Positions 45,133 through 57,375 of a DNA stretch of 64,000 bases are shown here, piece after piece. Position 1 is the stretch's first letter. Each line of letters starts with the position of its first letter. The stretch comes from Cyanodermella asteris. Its lineage: Eukaryota > Ascomycota > Lecanoromycetes > Ostropales > Stictidaceae. Both the position numbers and the translations under genes were made by a program. The notes under the pieces were generated by a model. The model saw nothing but the letters and a program-made list of their open reading frames with translations, did no database searches and had not been told where the DNA came from. Where the stretch lies: contig UYJD01000004.1 of NCBI GenBank assembly GCA_900618795.1, positions 1,261,110 to 1,325,109 on the forward strand, written 5' to 3'.

Positions 45133-46418
45133 TCACGCCTGATAGGGCGCAGCTGGTGGAGCCATCGCGTACGCAGGAAATGACGCGTGCATCAGCGGTT
45201 GCCCCATCGATGACGGCGCAGGATATGTCCACCGCGAGCCTGGCGGTGCCTGTTGCTGCTGCTGCTGTTGCTGTTGTTGCATCTGCGCTGCTGCTGCATC
45301 CCGGATGCCTAGCTCGAATCGCTTCGGACAGCCGTCCTCGGTATGTCTGCGCAGAGTGTCTCTTCGAGCAAATTTGTTGCCACAGAGGTGGCACTTGTGG
45401 TTGCGTGCCTTGAGATGAACCTGTACATGTCAGTCTAGCTCTCATATCGGTCGCTGGGAATCAAGCATACGCTATCGTAGTGACGATCGAGATCAGTCTT
45501 TCTCTGAAATCTCTTGGAGCACTGCTGGCTGCCCACCATCGCTGTGCATGGGTGGGGATACTTCCTCTCCGGATTGTGCGTCTCCAAATGTGACTTCCAG
45601 TTGTAGCTGCGCTTGAAAAGCTTGTGGCATATTCTGCATTCGTGTGTTGCCTCTTCTGGCGTGGTCCTCTTGCGTTTGGTCCTGGCCTTGGTGGCACTGG
45701 GCAGAACGGGGTGCATGTCGAAGTTCGGTAGTCTGCTATTTGGTCCCGGCTGCATGTCGGCAACGTACTTGTCGGGGCTTGCCCACTCTGCCGTCTGTGT
45801 TGTGGCGCGATACAGCTCCTCTGTCGATTGTGGTGGCATCATGCCGCCATTCGGTGCAAAGCCCATCTGGTCTCTTTGCAAGACGTGCTCGTTGGTAGTG
45901 GCAGGGTACCAACCACCGTTGCTGCCGTCAGGCTTGGCTCTTGTCGTCATGTTCATTTCCTCTGCTTCTGAAGTGTACGAGCAGACAGAGTTTCGGTGTG
46001 AGGGGAGCTCCGAGCTGGCTGCAGACTGGCAGTATTCTAGAGCTGGGGCTTCGGGCGAGGATAGGTTGGCCTGTGAGTGAGGTGTCTGTTGGTTGGGAGT
46101 GTAGCTGGGGTATGTGTCGAAAGATGTGTTCAAAGAATACATGTCCTGTTGGGCCGCTGTTCCAGGCGCAGGATAGCTCTGCTGCTCCGCCGAGCTTTGC
46201 GACCAGCTCGAGGCCGGGTGTGGCGAAGCTGTGCGGATGCTTGACTGGCGTGTCGAAGGTATACTCAAAGGGTAAAGGCCCAAGCCGGTCGGCGTCTGAG
46301 CCTGCTGTGAGGCTGGAGAGGCGACGAGAGATCGATCGGAGAAGTAAGATGGGCGCGAGTGGTGGGACTGGTGTTGATATGGTAAGACGGGTGACGCCAA
46401 GTGAGCGACGTTCATCAT
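45133..46418 (-). CDS. C2H2 zinc-finger transcription factor
   Basis: Exons (minus): 45471-46418 and 45133-45420, 50-base intron; 411 residues. The N-terminal about 235 residues are disordered, rich in Ser, Pro, Gln and Tyr, like an activation region. A basic ATKARTKRKRTTPEE segment (NLS-like) precedes three C2H2 units: ECRICHKLFKRSYNWKSHLE, a longer finger with CTAMVGSQQCSKRFQRKTD, and KCHLCGNKFARRDTLRRH. The intron interrupts the second finger between its two His residues (DRHYDS, then VH), so both exons are needed for a working finger. The third finger is followed by a run of ten Gln and a Pro/Ala-rich end. It is a sequence-specific regulator of unknown target; it sits alone between two gene-poor stretches. 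Confidence 0.87.
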
Positions 46419-49400
46419 GTCAGGTCCTCAGCAGGCACTGGAAAAGATCGCTGAGCTGTCCAAGGCGGCAGATGGCAGGACGGCGAGTGGTATGTTATAC
46501 TTGCGTACGAGATGGTGATGGCCAGTAGCGTCGTGAGTGAGCCGCGTGTTGTATTTGTGTTAGGGTGAAGAGGGCCTCGAGCGTGAGGAAGCCGGAAGTA
46601 TGTATCTCACGAGTATGCCTTCAGGCCGGTTGTTTCAGGATGGACAAGCGGCAGGACGTTAGGCAGTTGGTGATGGAGAAAGACAGTGTCAAATGGGGAC
46701 GAAGAATGATGATAACGAGCTAGATATATCTAGGAGCAACGGAAAGATGAGGACCAGAGAAGACTGGACGAGACAGGACCGGACAGAACGCATCCTGGTA
46801 CAGAGGTATGTTTGAAAGATACAGTATTGCATCTCGGACCGTCCCACCACGCGATTGAGGGTGAGTTAAGGCCTGGCAAAGTAACGGTCTGAGCACGGAT
46901 CATCGGTCATGGGCATCATGGCATGGCTGGTAGACGAGAGCGATTCCGCAATTACCTACTTGCAAAGGCCGCACAGGCCTATTCGAAGCAGGCCGACGGT
47001 CCATCGGACCAGGCGAAGGGCATGAAAGGTACTTTACGAGGTATCAAGCTAAGGTGCTTTTGGAACTGGGCTGGCGCGTGGTCGACAGACCGAAGCTGCA
47101 GGGGGTGTGGGTAAGAGTGTAAGAGGGGATCTGTAAGGCAGCGCTTGCAAAGGCCGCTTCGCTCTGGAACGGGCTTAGAGCGAAGTGTAACAAAGAGCAA
47201 CGATGGAGTGGCGTAAAGCAGCACCGTGCGAGGTGGCATCAGACGGGGGTGAAAAGTTACGTTGCTCATACCGTGTTACTTACTGTCTTTCTGTCCCTGG
47301 CGGGAGGAGCGGCCATGTGCCTCAGCAACCCCAGGTCAACGACGATGGATTACCACCGTTGCCTCCAGCCAGATTGGCAGTCGAGTAAGCAGACCTTTCC
47401 AACGGAAGTCCCGATAGCCACCTTGCCTCAAGGTAATCTGTTCGGAAAGTAGCCACGGACATTGATAGCCTCACCAACGGCGCAGCAACACAATGAAATC
47501 AGGAGCCCGGACAGCCGCCGGGCAAGGGCAGCGGCACTATCGACAGCCGTGACTAGAATAGAAAGCGATAGTGGCAGCCTCCGCTCCCATGGCTGTTAGC
47601 GGCAGCGTGGAAGAGGAGCCCGGGAACTTCGGACGGGCCATGGTCACCGCGCTCTTGTCTTGCAGTGTGTGGATGGGTGGATATGTCCTTGAAAGCAGCC
47701 CGTCAAGGGCTTGATCCCGAAAGCGAGAGAGTCTGTTGCGATGTCGACAAATCACAGCGTTGAGCCATGGAGCGATGTTTCGTCCTGATTTTCCTACGCG
47801 TGCCCTTAACGTGGGCGGTGCATTTACCACTTTCTGCAACCATCTCTCACCTGTCCAGATACTCGACACACGATGTCGCCACGCAGTTTACCGATCGAAT
47901 GCTCTCCACTTACAAGATCAGCCCTGCGTCTTCCAAGCTGAGAAGGCAACCAGAGCACGTTTGATATGAGGTGTCGAGTACAAGCGTATATGGCCTGTAA
48001 CGACTCTGACAGGCCACATGTTCAAGTGACCCCAGGTAGTCCTGATGTTGTATCTCTCGTTCCAAGTTCACTGATCTCTGCTGGAGACGCCCTCTCTGGA
48101 CTCGTTCCTGTGCCTTGCTACAGGCTAGCAGCTTACTGCTCGCATCGATAGTGCCTGACACGGCCTCAGATTTGCTGTCGGTTTCGGACGGTTTGGGCAT
48201 TCACACTTCTCACGTCGCAAGGGTTCACGAGGGCAGAAATACTCTATCAACAAACCCGACGCATTGCGAAGCTCGCAAGCATGAAGCTACTTGGAACTAA
48301 CACAATTGAGCTCAGCTTTGTTGCGGGTGCACCAGTCAGCCTGCCGTGCTCCTACATGATATGTCGCTTGCTCTGCTGACGATGCATGCTGGACAGTTGA
48401 TCGCCATCCCCGTCCCCCCAATAGCAGTACCTGATTTGATTGCAATCTCGGACGACATGATTCTTCGGTAGCGAGTGAAAGCGCTCCTTAGAGCAGGACT
48501 CATCCTCTCATCGTTCTCGATTTCCTCTTTTGTGCCAGGTCTGCCAGTAGAGGGTGGTTTGAACGGCGCCTCGCAATCTGTACAGGGCAACGCAACGCCA
48601 CCCTCTTCCAACATGTCGACCCGTACCTCAGACATAGACAACGTGTGCGGGCCGTCCGCCCAATTTGCTGGGATTCCTCAGCCCTCGCACCAGGCACAGC
48701 AACTCTTTAACTGCTCTGTCTTGAAACCCTTCTAAGCCTCAGCCTCACAATCCGTCACCATTGCCTACTTTGATTGCATTGTTATTATTGCGTCGAATTC
48801 GACCCCACCCTGCAGATCGTCGGAAACAGATGGTCGAAGCTATCCGAAGAACGGGCCTTTGTAGGCTCCGTTGCGGAACGCCGGGCACTTTGTTTCCGAA
48901 GCACCACACACGCGAAGTGCGGGTGATGGTCAGCTAATTCGCTTTCATCACTCGAGCTATTTTTGATGATCTTCCAGCCCGTCAAATGATTATGGCGACT
49001 GCCGTGTCGTGCTTGGTTGGTTTACCAAACCATCGCAGCCTGTTGTCGCTTTTACCCGGGGGATGAATTCTTATTTTGGGCGCGAACACGACGAGCACTC
49101 TGGTTGAATCAACCACGAAACCTCGGCCACCTTCAAGTCTAAGTGAAATTGGGATGCTTGTCAGCGAGAAATTGAGAAAAGATCAGGCCAGACGCACCGA
49201 TGTACCCCGTCGCTGGGCTGTCCCGTACTATATAGCAAGACAGGATATGAGATGCGTTTGGTGGCAGAAACAGTGTATGTCATAACATTCTAAGGAACGG
49301 CTTTCCAGAACTCCTTACATTGTCGAGATGTCCTGCAAGTGCTCAAATACCGCGCGCGACAGCCCGACAGCATGTGTTCAATGAGGTGATCGTTATCGCG

Positions 49401-51944
49401 GTAAATTCCGGCCGGTAGGCGTCGGTGGCTGCCACGCGCTCGCTGTGCAAGGTTACTGCAGAAGAAAGCCACCACAGCCCCGACCATGAAACAATGCTTG
49501 CTTCACAAACCCCACTGCGAAAGGACCGCAGGCCTATACAGCCTCATCGAAGCTGTCACAGACGCAGCTAATCTTCGATGGCCCTTGGCAAAAGCGGGTT
49601 AGACTCTTAATGCTCAGGCCACGCGCCTCTTGGGATACATCGCTGAAGCCACTTCCACATATTTGTAGCATTGTAAAGTAATGTCGCTCACAGACAAAGT
49701 GTACCTGTCATGAAAGGCTTGAAATGTCACGATGATGGCTTTTCGCGAGGTTTCGCCCAAACTCTAATGCAGCACCTTTAGGTCGGCAGTTGCTTACAGT
49801 CAGATAGCCGTGCCGTGAAGCGAATGTATGGCAGCATTGATCGCCAGTTCGACCTGGGTTGGCTCAAGCTTCAAGAGGCAGTGAGACACGGTAAGACCAG
49901 AAGCGTTGCAAATCGATACGTTGAGCCAGATGCTGCCAAAAAGGGACACTTGGTAACTCTCTAGGGCCGGCGAGCGAGGCAGACGATTGGCTTCTTCGTA
50001 CATGCATACCGTGATCTGCACTTGCCAGCATGCATGCATGCAACGGAGGGCTTTTTTTTACTGAAGTCACCGAACTTGATACCGCCAGCTCGGAGCAGAG
50101 AAACTTCCGTACCCAGATACGAAGAAACGTCGCGGCTGCCACGCTCGTGAGTCGAGAGAGCCGCCCGTGGTGGCTACGACTTGGTAGCGCACTTCTGTAA
50201 GGTAACGGCCTCTACACCATGGGCGAGCTCCTAAGATCATGCTGCGTTTCAGCTTCGGACCCTTGCACGAGCCGTTTCCAGTATCTCGGGGCGCGTTGGA
50301 TGGGCAGCATCCGAAGCAGTCCGAGCGCCATGACCTTCTCAACGGCCTCCCGCAACTACGATTGTCCGTACAATGACCGATTCCTTCGCATTGCTTGTTT
50401 CAAGCTGTCGAATCAGGCCTGTACAGCCTGAGGCAACTGGTCGAAACAAATGCATACTTCTCTACACTGGTTACAACCGTCTCAGGGCAGGGGCTTCTGT
50501 CATAGCGCCACCTTGTCCTTGCCTGGTACCTCACGACCGACCATGCCAATTCAAAAGAATGAACGAACGAGCTGAGCGAATAGAAGCAGAGAACACATCC
50601 CAAGGACACGAAGACTGCAAGACCGTCCAAGCATTGCCCCAGCGCCAAGGTTCCAGAGCCAGAAAACGGCTGACGGAGTTGTTCATCTTGTCAGCATGCT
50701 TCAGAGATTCACTACGACACCACGCTGCGATAATCTGCGTTTGACGTTGCTTCTGATTGGGTGAAAGCATTCATCGTCCTGTCCGTTCTGGGAAGAATGA
50801 TGCGAATGTCAAGATCATCACCATGGTGGATGCATCAGAACTTCGGCGTTCGTGTCGGACCTTTGCAACACCGCAGCAGGCCATCCCTCGTTGAGGAACG
50901 CTCACCCCGACGTGCCGGAAAGTGTGCTCGTGGCGGCTCCGATGCTTCTATCGAGTCTAGCTTGGCGGCCATCATGCCACATTCATACTTCCCCCTGCCT
51001 CGTCAACAGCGAATCCGGCACCGGCCTGGTGGCTAAGTGCCGCCTTCAAAGGCTTCTTGGAACTGGTTCCGAGCTTCAATAACCGCTGAGGTTTCATCCA
51101 GCATTTTACTACTTCTGCGTTGCGCCTGCCTCGCAACAACCAGGGCTTGATTAGGGTTCGGCATTCGATTACCAGCAACGATATGTCTTTCGGACAGACG
51201 TTTCAGCTAATCGATTATGTTGACCATCGAGCGTTGAGCATCACTCGCACAATAAAATCACGGGCCCCACGGCGGCAATCGTGGTTCTCTTTTTCCTGGC
51301 CGTCCTGCACGACTATTTGAATACCGTATCTGTTTCATGCGATATTTGCAATCCCAAGTATCATCTCCATGTTCTAAAGAGATGGCATGTCATATTTGTT
51401 GTTGTCTTTGCGTATTGTGTTCGCTTTCATGGTTAAAATCAACCCGGAGATTCCCGTTGCGGCTTCGCCCTCCCCTCTAATCAACTTTTCATGGCAGTGC
51501 AGTCTCGACCCTCAAGCTCAAGCCAGGGAAAATTGGGCCAATGCAGCAAGCTGAACACGATGCTCTTTCGAGTAACATTTCACGCTCAAGCTTAACGACT
51601 AATCTTTGCTAACGTTATGGGGATCATGCACGGCTACACTCCGGATAGCGGTGTTCGCTGTTACCGATATGATGGTCAGCTTGCATCTTGTCGACAGCCT
51701 CAAGTCCATCGTACAAGTCCTGAATACCGAGCACTCGTTTTGACCCCGCCGATACCAGCTGTGAACTATCGCACGTTTCAGATAGCTCGAGAAGGGTGAC
51801 CAGACGGAGAAATTTCAAGCTCGAGCATTCGATTGAATTCGGATAAGTCCAGACTTACGGCAAGTGAGCAATAGAGCCCCCCAAAACATTGCCACAGGGG
51901 CAAGTAGACAGAGCCTCAAGTGGCTACGCTTAGCTCAAACGCAC
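46419..51944. other. About 5.5-kb gene-poor region
   Basis: The first few hundred bases should hold the promoter and long leader of the C2H2 gene. Beyond that only short frames without domains occur on both strands. A signal-peptide-like frame at 48475-48735 has no ATG. No RNA gene recognised. Confidence 0.45.
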
Positions 51945-54900
51945 CTATGTCTGTGCCTCAAGTTTCTTTTGCAAATCCTGGACCTGCTTCCGCAGGCTCT
52001 CAACCACTTGAATCAGATCGTCGACACCTCGCTCGAGGGCCAGCCTGTCCTCGGAGGGGTCGATGGTCCGGGATGATCCAGACAGTTGCCCCGTCTCCTG
52101 CACGGGATCAGCAAGCATAGCGTCTGATCGATCATGACGCGGAGATATGCCCAAAGCCCTGGAGCCTGATGCTCGTGGGCGCCACCTATCCGTGTCACTG
52201 TGCCATCGACCACTCAACCTCTCGTACCCCAAGATGATGGCAAGCAAGGGTGCGTGGGTGGCTTTCAGAAGCACAATCCTGGCGCTTCGCATACTCGAAG
52301 CTGGTAATACAATACGCAGTGGTCTGAGAAAGATCAGAGGTATCAAGTTCTGAGGCAAGTCAGCATCAACTTCGCGTCTTGACAAGTTTACAGCTTTAAG
52401 GGGCAGTGGCCCCCCAAATCTCGCCTCCCGAGCAGGCTGACTGGTCATGGCATGCGGCGGCGTCTCCACGGCGCTCCGAGATTATCGAGACCGAGAGACG
52501 GGGCGCAGTGCGTTAGCTTGACCACGCCTTTACTCCACGCTTGCTAACCGCTGAAGCTGACGACGATCTAAATGGCGAGAAAACAGTGCGCTAGCCGACT
52601 ATCAAGTCTGGCATGAGTGCGAAGATGACGCGAGATGCTGTTGGCATGTACTTACCAGAGGAGGAAAGAAGTGGGTAAGTCGTTTGGACGCGCAAGACTA
52701 TCGACATCAGCAACGCTCCCCAGAATGGCCAATGCTGCTACTCGGAGCGACGACGACCGTGCTTCTCGTAACACTGTACGACATACCTCTAGGACGAGAA
52801 TAGAATACCTGCACATCAAGTCAGTCTTGAGCCTGGGTAAGTGGATATTCGTTTCCTGATCTCGTAGCGGGCAACGCCACCAGACGTAGGGGGCGACTTT
52901 CGAGCCACTGACGGGGGTTCACTTACTGAAACAAGAATTCCTCCCTTGCATTCCCCATGACCATTGTCAGACTGTTCGTGAGAAGGGAAATTAGCGTCGG
53001 CAGGAGAAGTATGTTCGTTATGCAGACAAAGATGATCATCAACGTCGGGCCGAGCTCGTGTGAGATCTTGCTCGATATGTCCAAGCCCATGTATCCGGAC
53101 CCGTTGAAGATGTAGACCAGCAGCCACATGATCTCACCGGCTCCGAAAGCGTTCCGGGCCAGCAGCACAAATGTCGACGCAAAACCGGCATACAGCACCA
53201 GTACAATGACGAGGAATTTCATCAAGTCCTTCGTCATTTGTGTCAGACTTGGGATCAGAGTGCCAAAGTATGGATGTAAGCTGAGCAATGAGAAAGTCCT
53301 GTGAGCTGTCAGCAAGCTGGGTCATACAAGGCTCAATAGAAGCCGCCATGGTGCTTTGGCTGGTCGTCAGCAGCCACGGTCTCTTTTGAGATCCATGCCT
53401 CACGTTTCTGCGTCCCAAGGTGCGATCACCCCAACCACTAGGCGAAGCTTCGGACGGTCATACACGCCGATGATTCAGGGGCTGACAAGTCCAGGTCCAG
53501 ATGTAAAAGGCGGGGTAAGACTTGGAACGGAATCTGAAGTATGATGAAGTTCCATTACGTACCTTGGCAGCAGTGGTATCGCCAACAGCGACAAGATGTC
53601 AAAGGCGATGTTGACCATGGCAGCGTCCCCTTTAATCAATCCAACGACACGTGTGATCGTGAAGGCGATCGAGACAACGGCTATGGCGAGATCCATCATA
53701 TTCCAGAGGTCAGCAGCATAGAAGCTGGAGCCCGTTTCCCAGAACGTCGAGAGCTCCTCATAAGTGAATGTCGCGACCCAGATGTAGAGGAATACCTCAG
53801 CGATCGTTACGTGGTCGGCGTTATCTTGCTGCATCACTACGTAGTACAGAACGAGAAGCCCCACGAAAAATGCGGCCTCGAAGGTCTTCTGGTACTTGGG
53901 CACCCTGAGGCGGCAGAACGGGTCCATCGAATGGCGGTCAACGAAGCTGGCTTTGCGACGCGAGTTGAGGCTGACGGATTCCCAGAACGTGATATCGCCG
54001 TTCCAAATGGAAGTGATCTCTTTCTGAACGACTCGCTGTGCAAGGAACCGCTTTGCATCCGCAACCTTGGACAAACATCAGATTGACTTCTTAGAGGTAT
54101 CACGAGGTACCTACCGCTGCGATTTCGAGTGCGTTCAGACCGATGAACGGGGTTGTCGGGTCGTCGTCATCGTCATCGTTCGCATGGTCTTTAGAAGCCC
54201 TCTATGTATTGTCAGCTCAGCGATATATTGTTCCTCCTTTCGACCCTTTTTCAATAAGCGAGGTCCATTGCGGCACTCTAGGCTCTATGGGTTGATTCTC
54301 GTGGGCCTGATCGATGCAATCCGATTACGGGCAAGAGGGTTCTTGAAGTATACGATGAACTGGATGATGCTTTACCTTGATCTGGGTTGCCTTCTTGGAG
54401 GCAAAGCTGCGCCAAAAGGAAAGCTCGTCTGGAATACTCAGGTAGTCGGACCTCGCTCGTAGCAATGGGAATTGTTCGTGAAGGTCTGGTCCATTCTCGG
54501 GGTCAGACGGCTCTGCGCCATCGCCCTCTGCTTCGGCTTGTCGACACGTCGGCGGTAAATCCGTCAGCAAAGCATGGAGTCTCTCCTTCCTACTCAGACC
54601 AAGCACCACTTTCCAGGCGACGATTTCACACGCGTACGCCCTCGTCTGGTTGATTCCTCGGTCATCGTGATCTTTGTAGTGATACCGTAAAGCTCTGTAC
54701 GCGTTAGGCCTCTTCGCTGCGACGCCTCAAACAGGAGTTTGACGGAAGTTCACCTACAGCAGTGCCGATACTATGAATGGATGCTCGCATTCAGTCGTCA
54801 GATAGCTCGTAAGTGGTCCGAGTTTTTGGCTTCCGGGACCGGTCTTGAGCTCTTGGAAGGATAGTGGCAAGTCGACCTCGGCTTCGATGAAAACACATAT

Positions 54901-54993
54901 CGTTCGGACAACTTCGATGAATTCGAGGTCAGGTTTGATCTCAATAGGTCGGCTCGTTTGGCCGCGTCGCCGGACACCGTTCTGGTGTGCCAT
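51945..54993 (-). CDS. Yvc1-like TRP-family cation channel
   Basis: Eight exons (minus): 54758-54993, 54376-54694, 54115-54201, 53563-54065, 52927-53298, 52787-52808 (22 nt), 52656-52697 (42 nt) and 51945-52349; 661 residues, close to other fungal Yvc1 proteins. Yvc1 releases calcium from the vacuole in response to stretch and calcium. The N-terminal third is cytosolic with an Asp run and NALEIAAVADAKRFLAQRVV. Transmembrane segments follow: AAFFVGLLVLYYVVMQQ, FLYIWVATFTYEEL, MMDLAIAVVSIAFTI, ILSLLAIPLLPR, FLVIVLVLYAGFASTFVLL; then the pore-side YIFNGSGYMGLD and the last helix LMIIFVCITNILLLPTLISL. The C-terminus ends in a coiled coil (VVESLRKQVQDLQKKLEAQ). An ATG at 55011 is an alternative start. 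The two tiny exons encode the conserved stretch after the last helix. Confidence 0.88.
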
Positions 54994-56066
54994 GGTTGTT
55001 TGCTTTTGCATGAATCGCGACGTGTTGGTGCCAAGAATGCGACTCTGTGAGCTTCGCGACCAAAGTAATCTACGGAGGCGACAACACCATCTACTGGAGA
55101 TTTTTGCTAGCAGTCACGGATCTCGGTGTACTTCTTAAATCACCTGTTCCTACGAACATTTGCCTTGGCTCTTATTAAGCATTTGAGCGCAAAGGCCAAA
55201 TCTCAGTGAGTAATGATGCTAACGAATAAATTGTCACTTTTTTCCGCGCTCCTCATCGGCGGAGATTGACTGTCATATTTTCATCTGGAGCGACAGCATC
55301 GAAATTGAAGCTAACAAACTCGAAAGGCCTGACTATAGTTGATACTACGTTCTCACCATGTCAATTGAACGCATCGCAAAAATTCACAGCTTCTGATAAT
55401 GGCCTGCGTTTCAAATAATCCTCAGTGGGGTCTGTCAGGCAACCCAACTGTCAAAGCCATGGCCGTCCATCCGCATTAGCAGGTACTCTTGTGCGAACGG
55501 ATCTTGCGCGACTATCGACACTGATTTGAAAACCGGAACAAAGTGTTCAGGTGCTCCAGACGGGGTCGTCGGAATTCTCGGCCGAGAATTTGTAGTCGCT
55601 TGAAACGGCCGTCGGTGGTCCTCATCATCCGTCAGCAAGACAGACTAGATGCAGTAACTACGATACCCTGCCATGATTCGGCGCTAGCAGGGCTGCCAGA
55701 CTGCGTTGGTGATGTCAAACGGCGAGAGCCGTGGGTCTTTGCAGCTTTTACACCACCAAGGATCATGTTGATTGGTGGTTCAATGGTAGTGATGATGGAT
55801 GAGGCGGATATCGCGGGGCATTCGGTGCCGACGACCAAAGCACCCGTGCATACAGCGTGGAATGTCCGAACCTAGTAAAGACTAGGATTGACGAGTGGTA
55901 ATAGCAAGCACAGAGTAAATTCGTACAACCTGCACCGAATCTGTTCATGCTCGCTGCAAATAGGCTGTTTTGTCTACGTCTTGCACAATCGGAAGTCAAG
56001 AGATCTAGTACTGCGTTGAAACCAGCTCCCTTTTACCGACCAAGTCAACTGGCAGGCCTCGCGACA
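54994..56066. other. Divergent spacer, Yvc1-like / aldo-keto reductase
   Basis: A 1.07-kb spacer. Frames of 60-110 codons at 55435-55875 on both strands show no clear domain. The AKR frame is open upstream of its ATG to 55947. Confidence 0.4.
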
Positions 56067-57076
56067 ATGTCAAAGCTCAATCTGGAAGTGCCGACGATTA
56101 AGCTCAACGATGGAACATCTATCCCACTGGTACGTCTTTCCCATTGCTAGCTAGCGAGATCTTGCCGAATCTCCTCACAAGAGGCCTTCTTGCTATTCTT
56201 CAAGCGATTATTCCAGCTAAGCACCCTTGACTGACCGTACAACAGCTCGGTTTCGGAACTGGCACAGCCATGTACAAGAAATCGGGCGAAACAGGTCTTG
56301 ACCGAACCAAGGTGGAGCAGATCAAGACGGCCATCAAAGTCGGTTACAGACACCTGGACGGCGCCGAAGTATACGGCACCGAACCCGAGCTCGGAATCGC
56401 GATGAAGGAGAGCAAAGTGCCTCGCAATGAGTTCTTCCTCACCACCAAGGTCAACCAGAGCATCGAAAACATCCCTGGTGCCATCGATGCCAGCTTGAAG
56501 AAGTTACAAACTGACTACGTGGACCTGTTTCTGATCCATCAGCCTTTCTTTGCAGAGGGCAACGAGGAGAAGCTTCAGAAAGCATGGGCTGAAATGGAGG
56601 GCGTTCAGGCATCTGGTAAAGCAAAATCAATCGGTGTCTCTAACTTCAGACAGGAGGAGATTGAGGCAATTTTGAAAACGGCCAAGGTCGTCCCGAGCAT
56701 CAACCAGACCGAGTTTCACGCTCATCTTCAGCGGGAGGGACTCTTGCCGTGGCAAAAAGAAAAGGGTATTGCCCTGGCCGCGTACGCTCCGCTGACTCCA
56801 ATCACAAAAGGCAGTGGTGGTCCGCTGGACGGTATTTTGCAGTCACTGGCGAAGAAGTACGCCGTCAATGAGGGCGAGATTCTTCTGCGATGGTGCTTGG
56901 ATCAGGGCGTCGTGGCGGTGACGACAAGCTCGAAGGAACAGCGGCTGAGCGACATGCTGAGGATCTGTACCTTCAGTCTGACGCCAAAGGAAGTCGCAGA
57001 TATCAGCAAAATTGGCGACGAGAAGAAGATCCGTGCTTTCTGGAAGCCCAAGTACCCCGAGAATGATTTCAGGTAA
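56067..57076 (+). CDS. Aldo-keto reductase
   Basis: Exons: 56067-56129 and 56246-57076; 297 residues. It is an NADPH-dependent reductase with a TIM barrel. The catalytic tetrad is visible: Asp and Tyr in GYRHLDGAEVYG, Lys in FLTTKVN, His in LFLIHQPF. Other family marks are LGFGTGTAMY, SIGVSNFRQEE, NQTEFHAHLQ and, near the end, the cofactor-binding VVAVTTSSKEQRLSDML, where many AKRs have IPKS. The substrate is not predictable. The single intron lies after the first beta strand (SIPL, then LGFG). The frame continues upstream to an ATG at 55947 with an Arg-rich extension (see findings). Confidence 0.92.
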
Positions 57077-57375
57077 TCGAGCGATGTACGTGAACCGGTT
57101 CGACGACGTGCCGGGACTACCTCTGAATTTCTGGTTGGATATAGATTTCGCGAACATCATTCTTGCGAGCCTCCTAATCTCGGATTGCATATCTGACCAT
57201 TGTCATAATTACACTCGTAGTTGTCCTAGGTCGCTTGGTGAAGACCGCGGTCAGATAAGGATTGCCAAGGCCGCTGCGTCACCAAGAGCTCACGCGAAAG
57301 TAAACATCGATTTTCTAGCTTGCCCGCTTGACAGGTACGCTACGAATCAACGAACTTGCTGCAAATTCTTTCGAT

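Noticed and set aside
48475-48735. 86-codon frame with a signal-peptide-like start
   Set aside because: It begins with GTG, has no in-frame ATG after the preceding stop and has no supporting splice site.
53541-54086. 181-codon plus-strand frame
   Set aside because: Antisense to the main membrane exon of the Yvc1-like channel.
54329-54341. Possible 13-nt microexon in the Yvc1-like gene
   Set aside because: Including it breaks the frame of the next exon; direct splicing from 54376 to 54201 keeps it.
55435-55875. Short overlapping frames on both strands that vaguely recall repeat-type (PAAR-like) proteins
   Set aside because: No motif holds up; the frames would have to be joined over an intron too short to be real.
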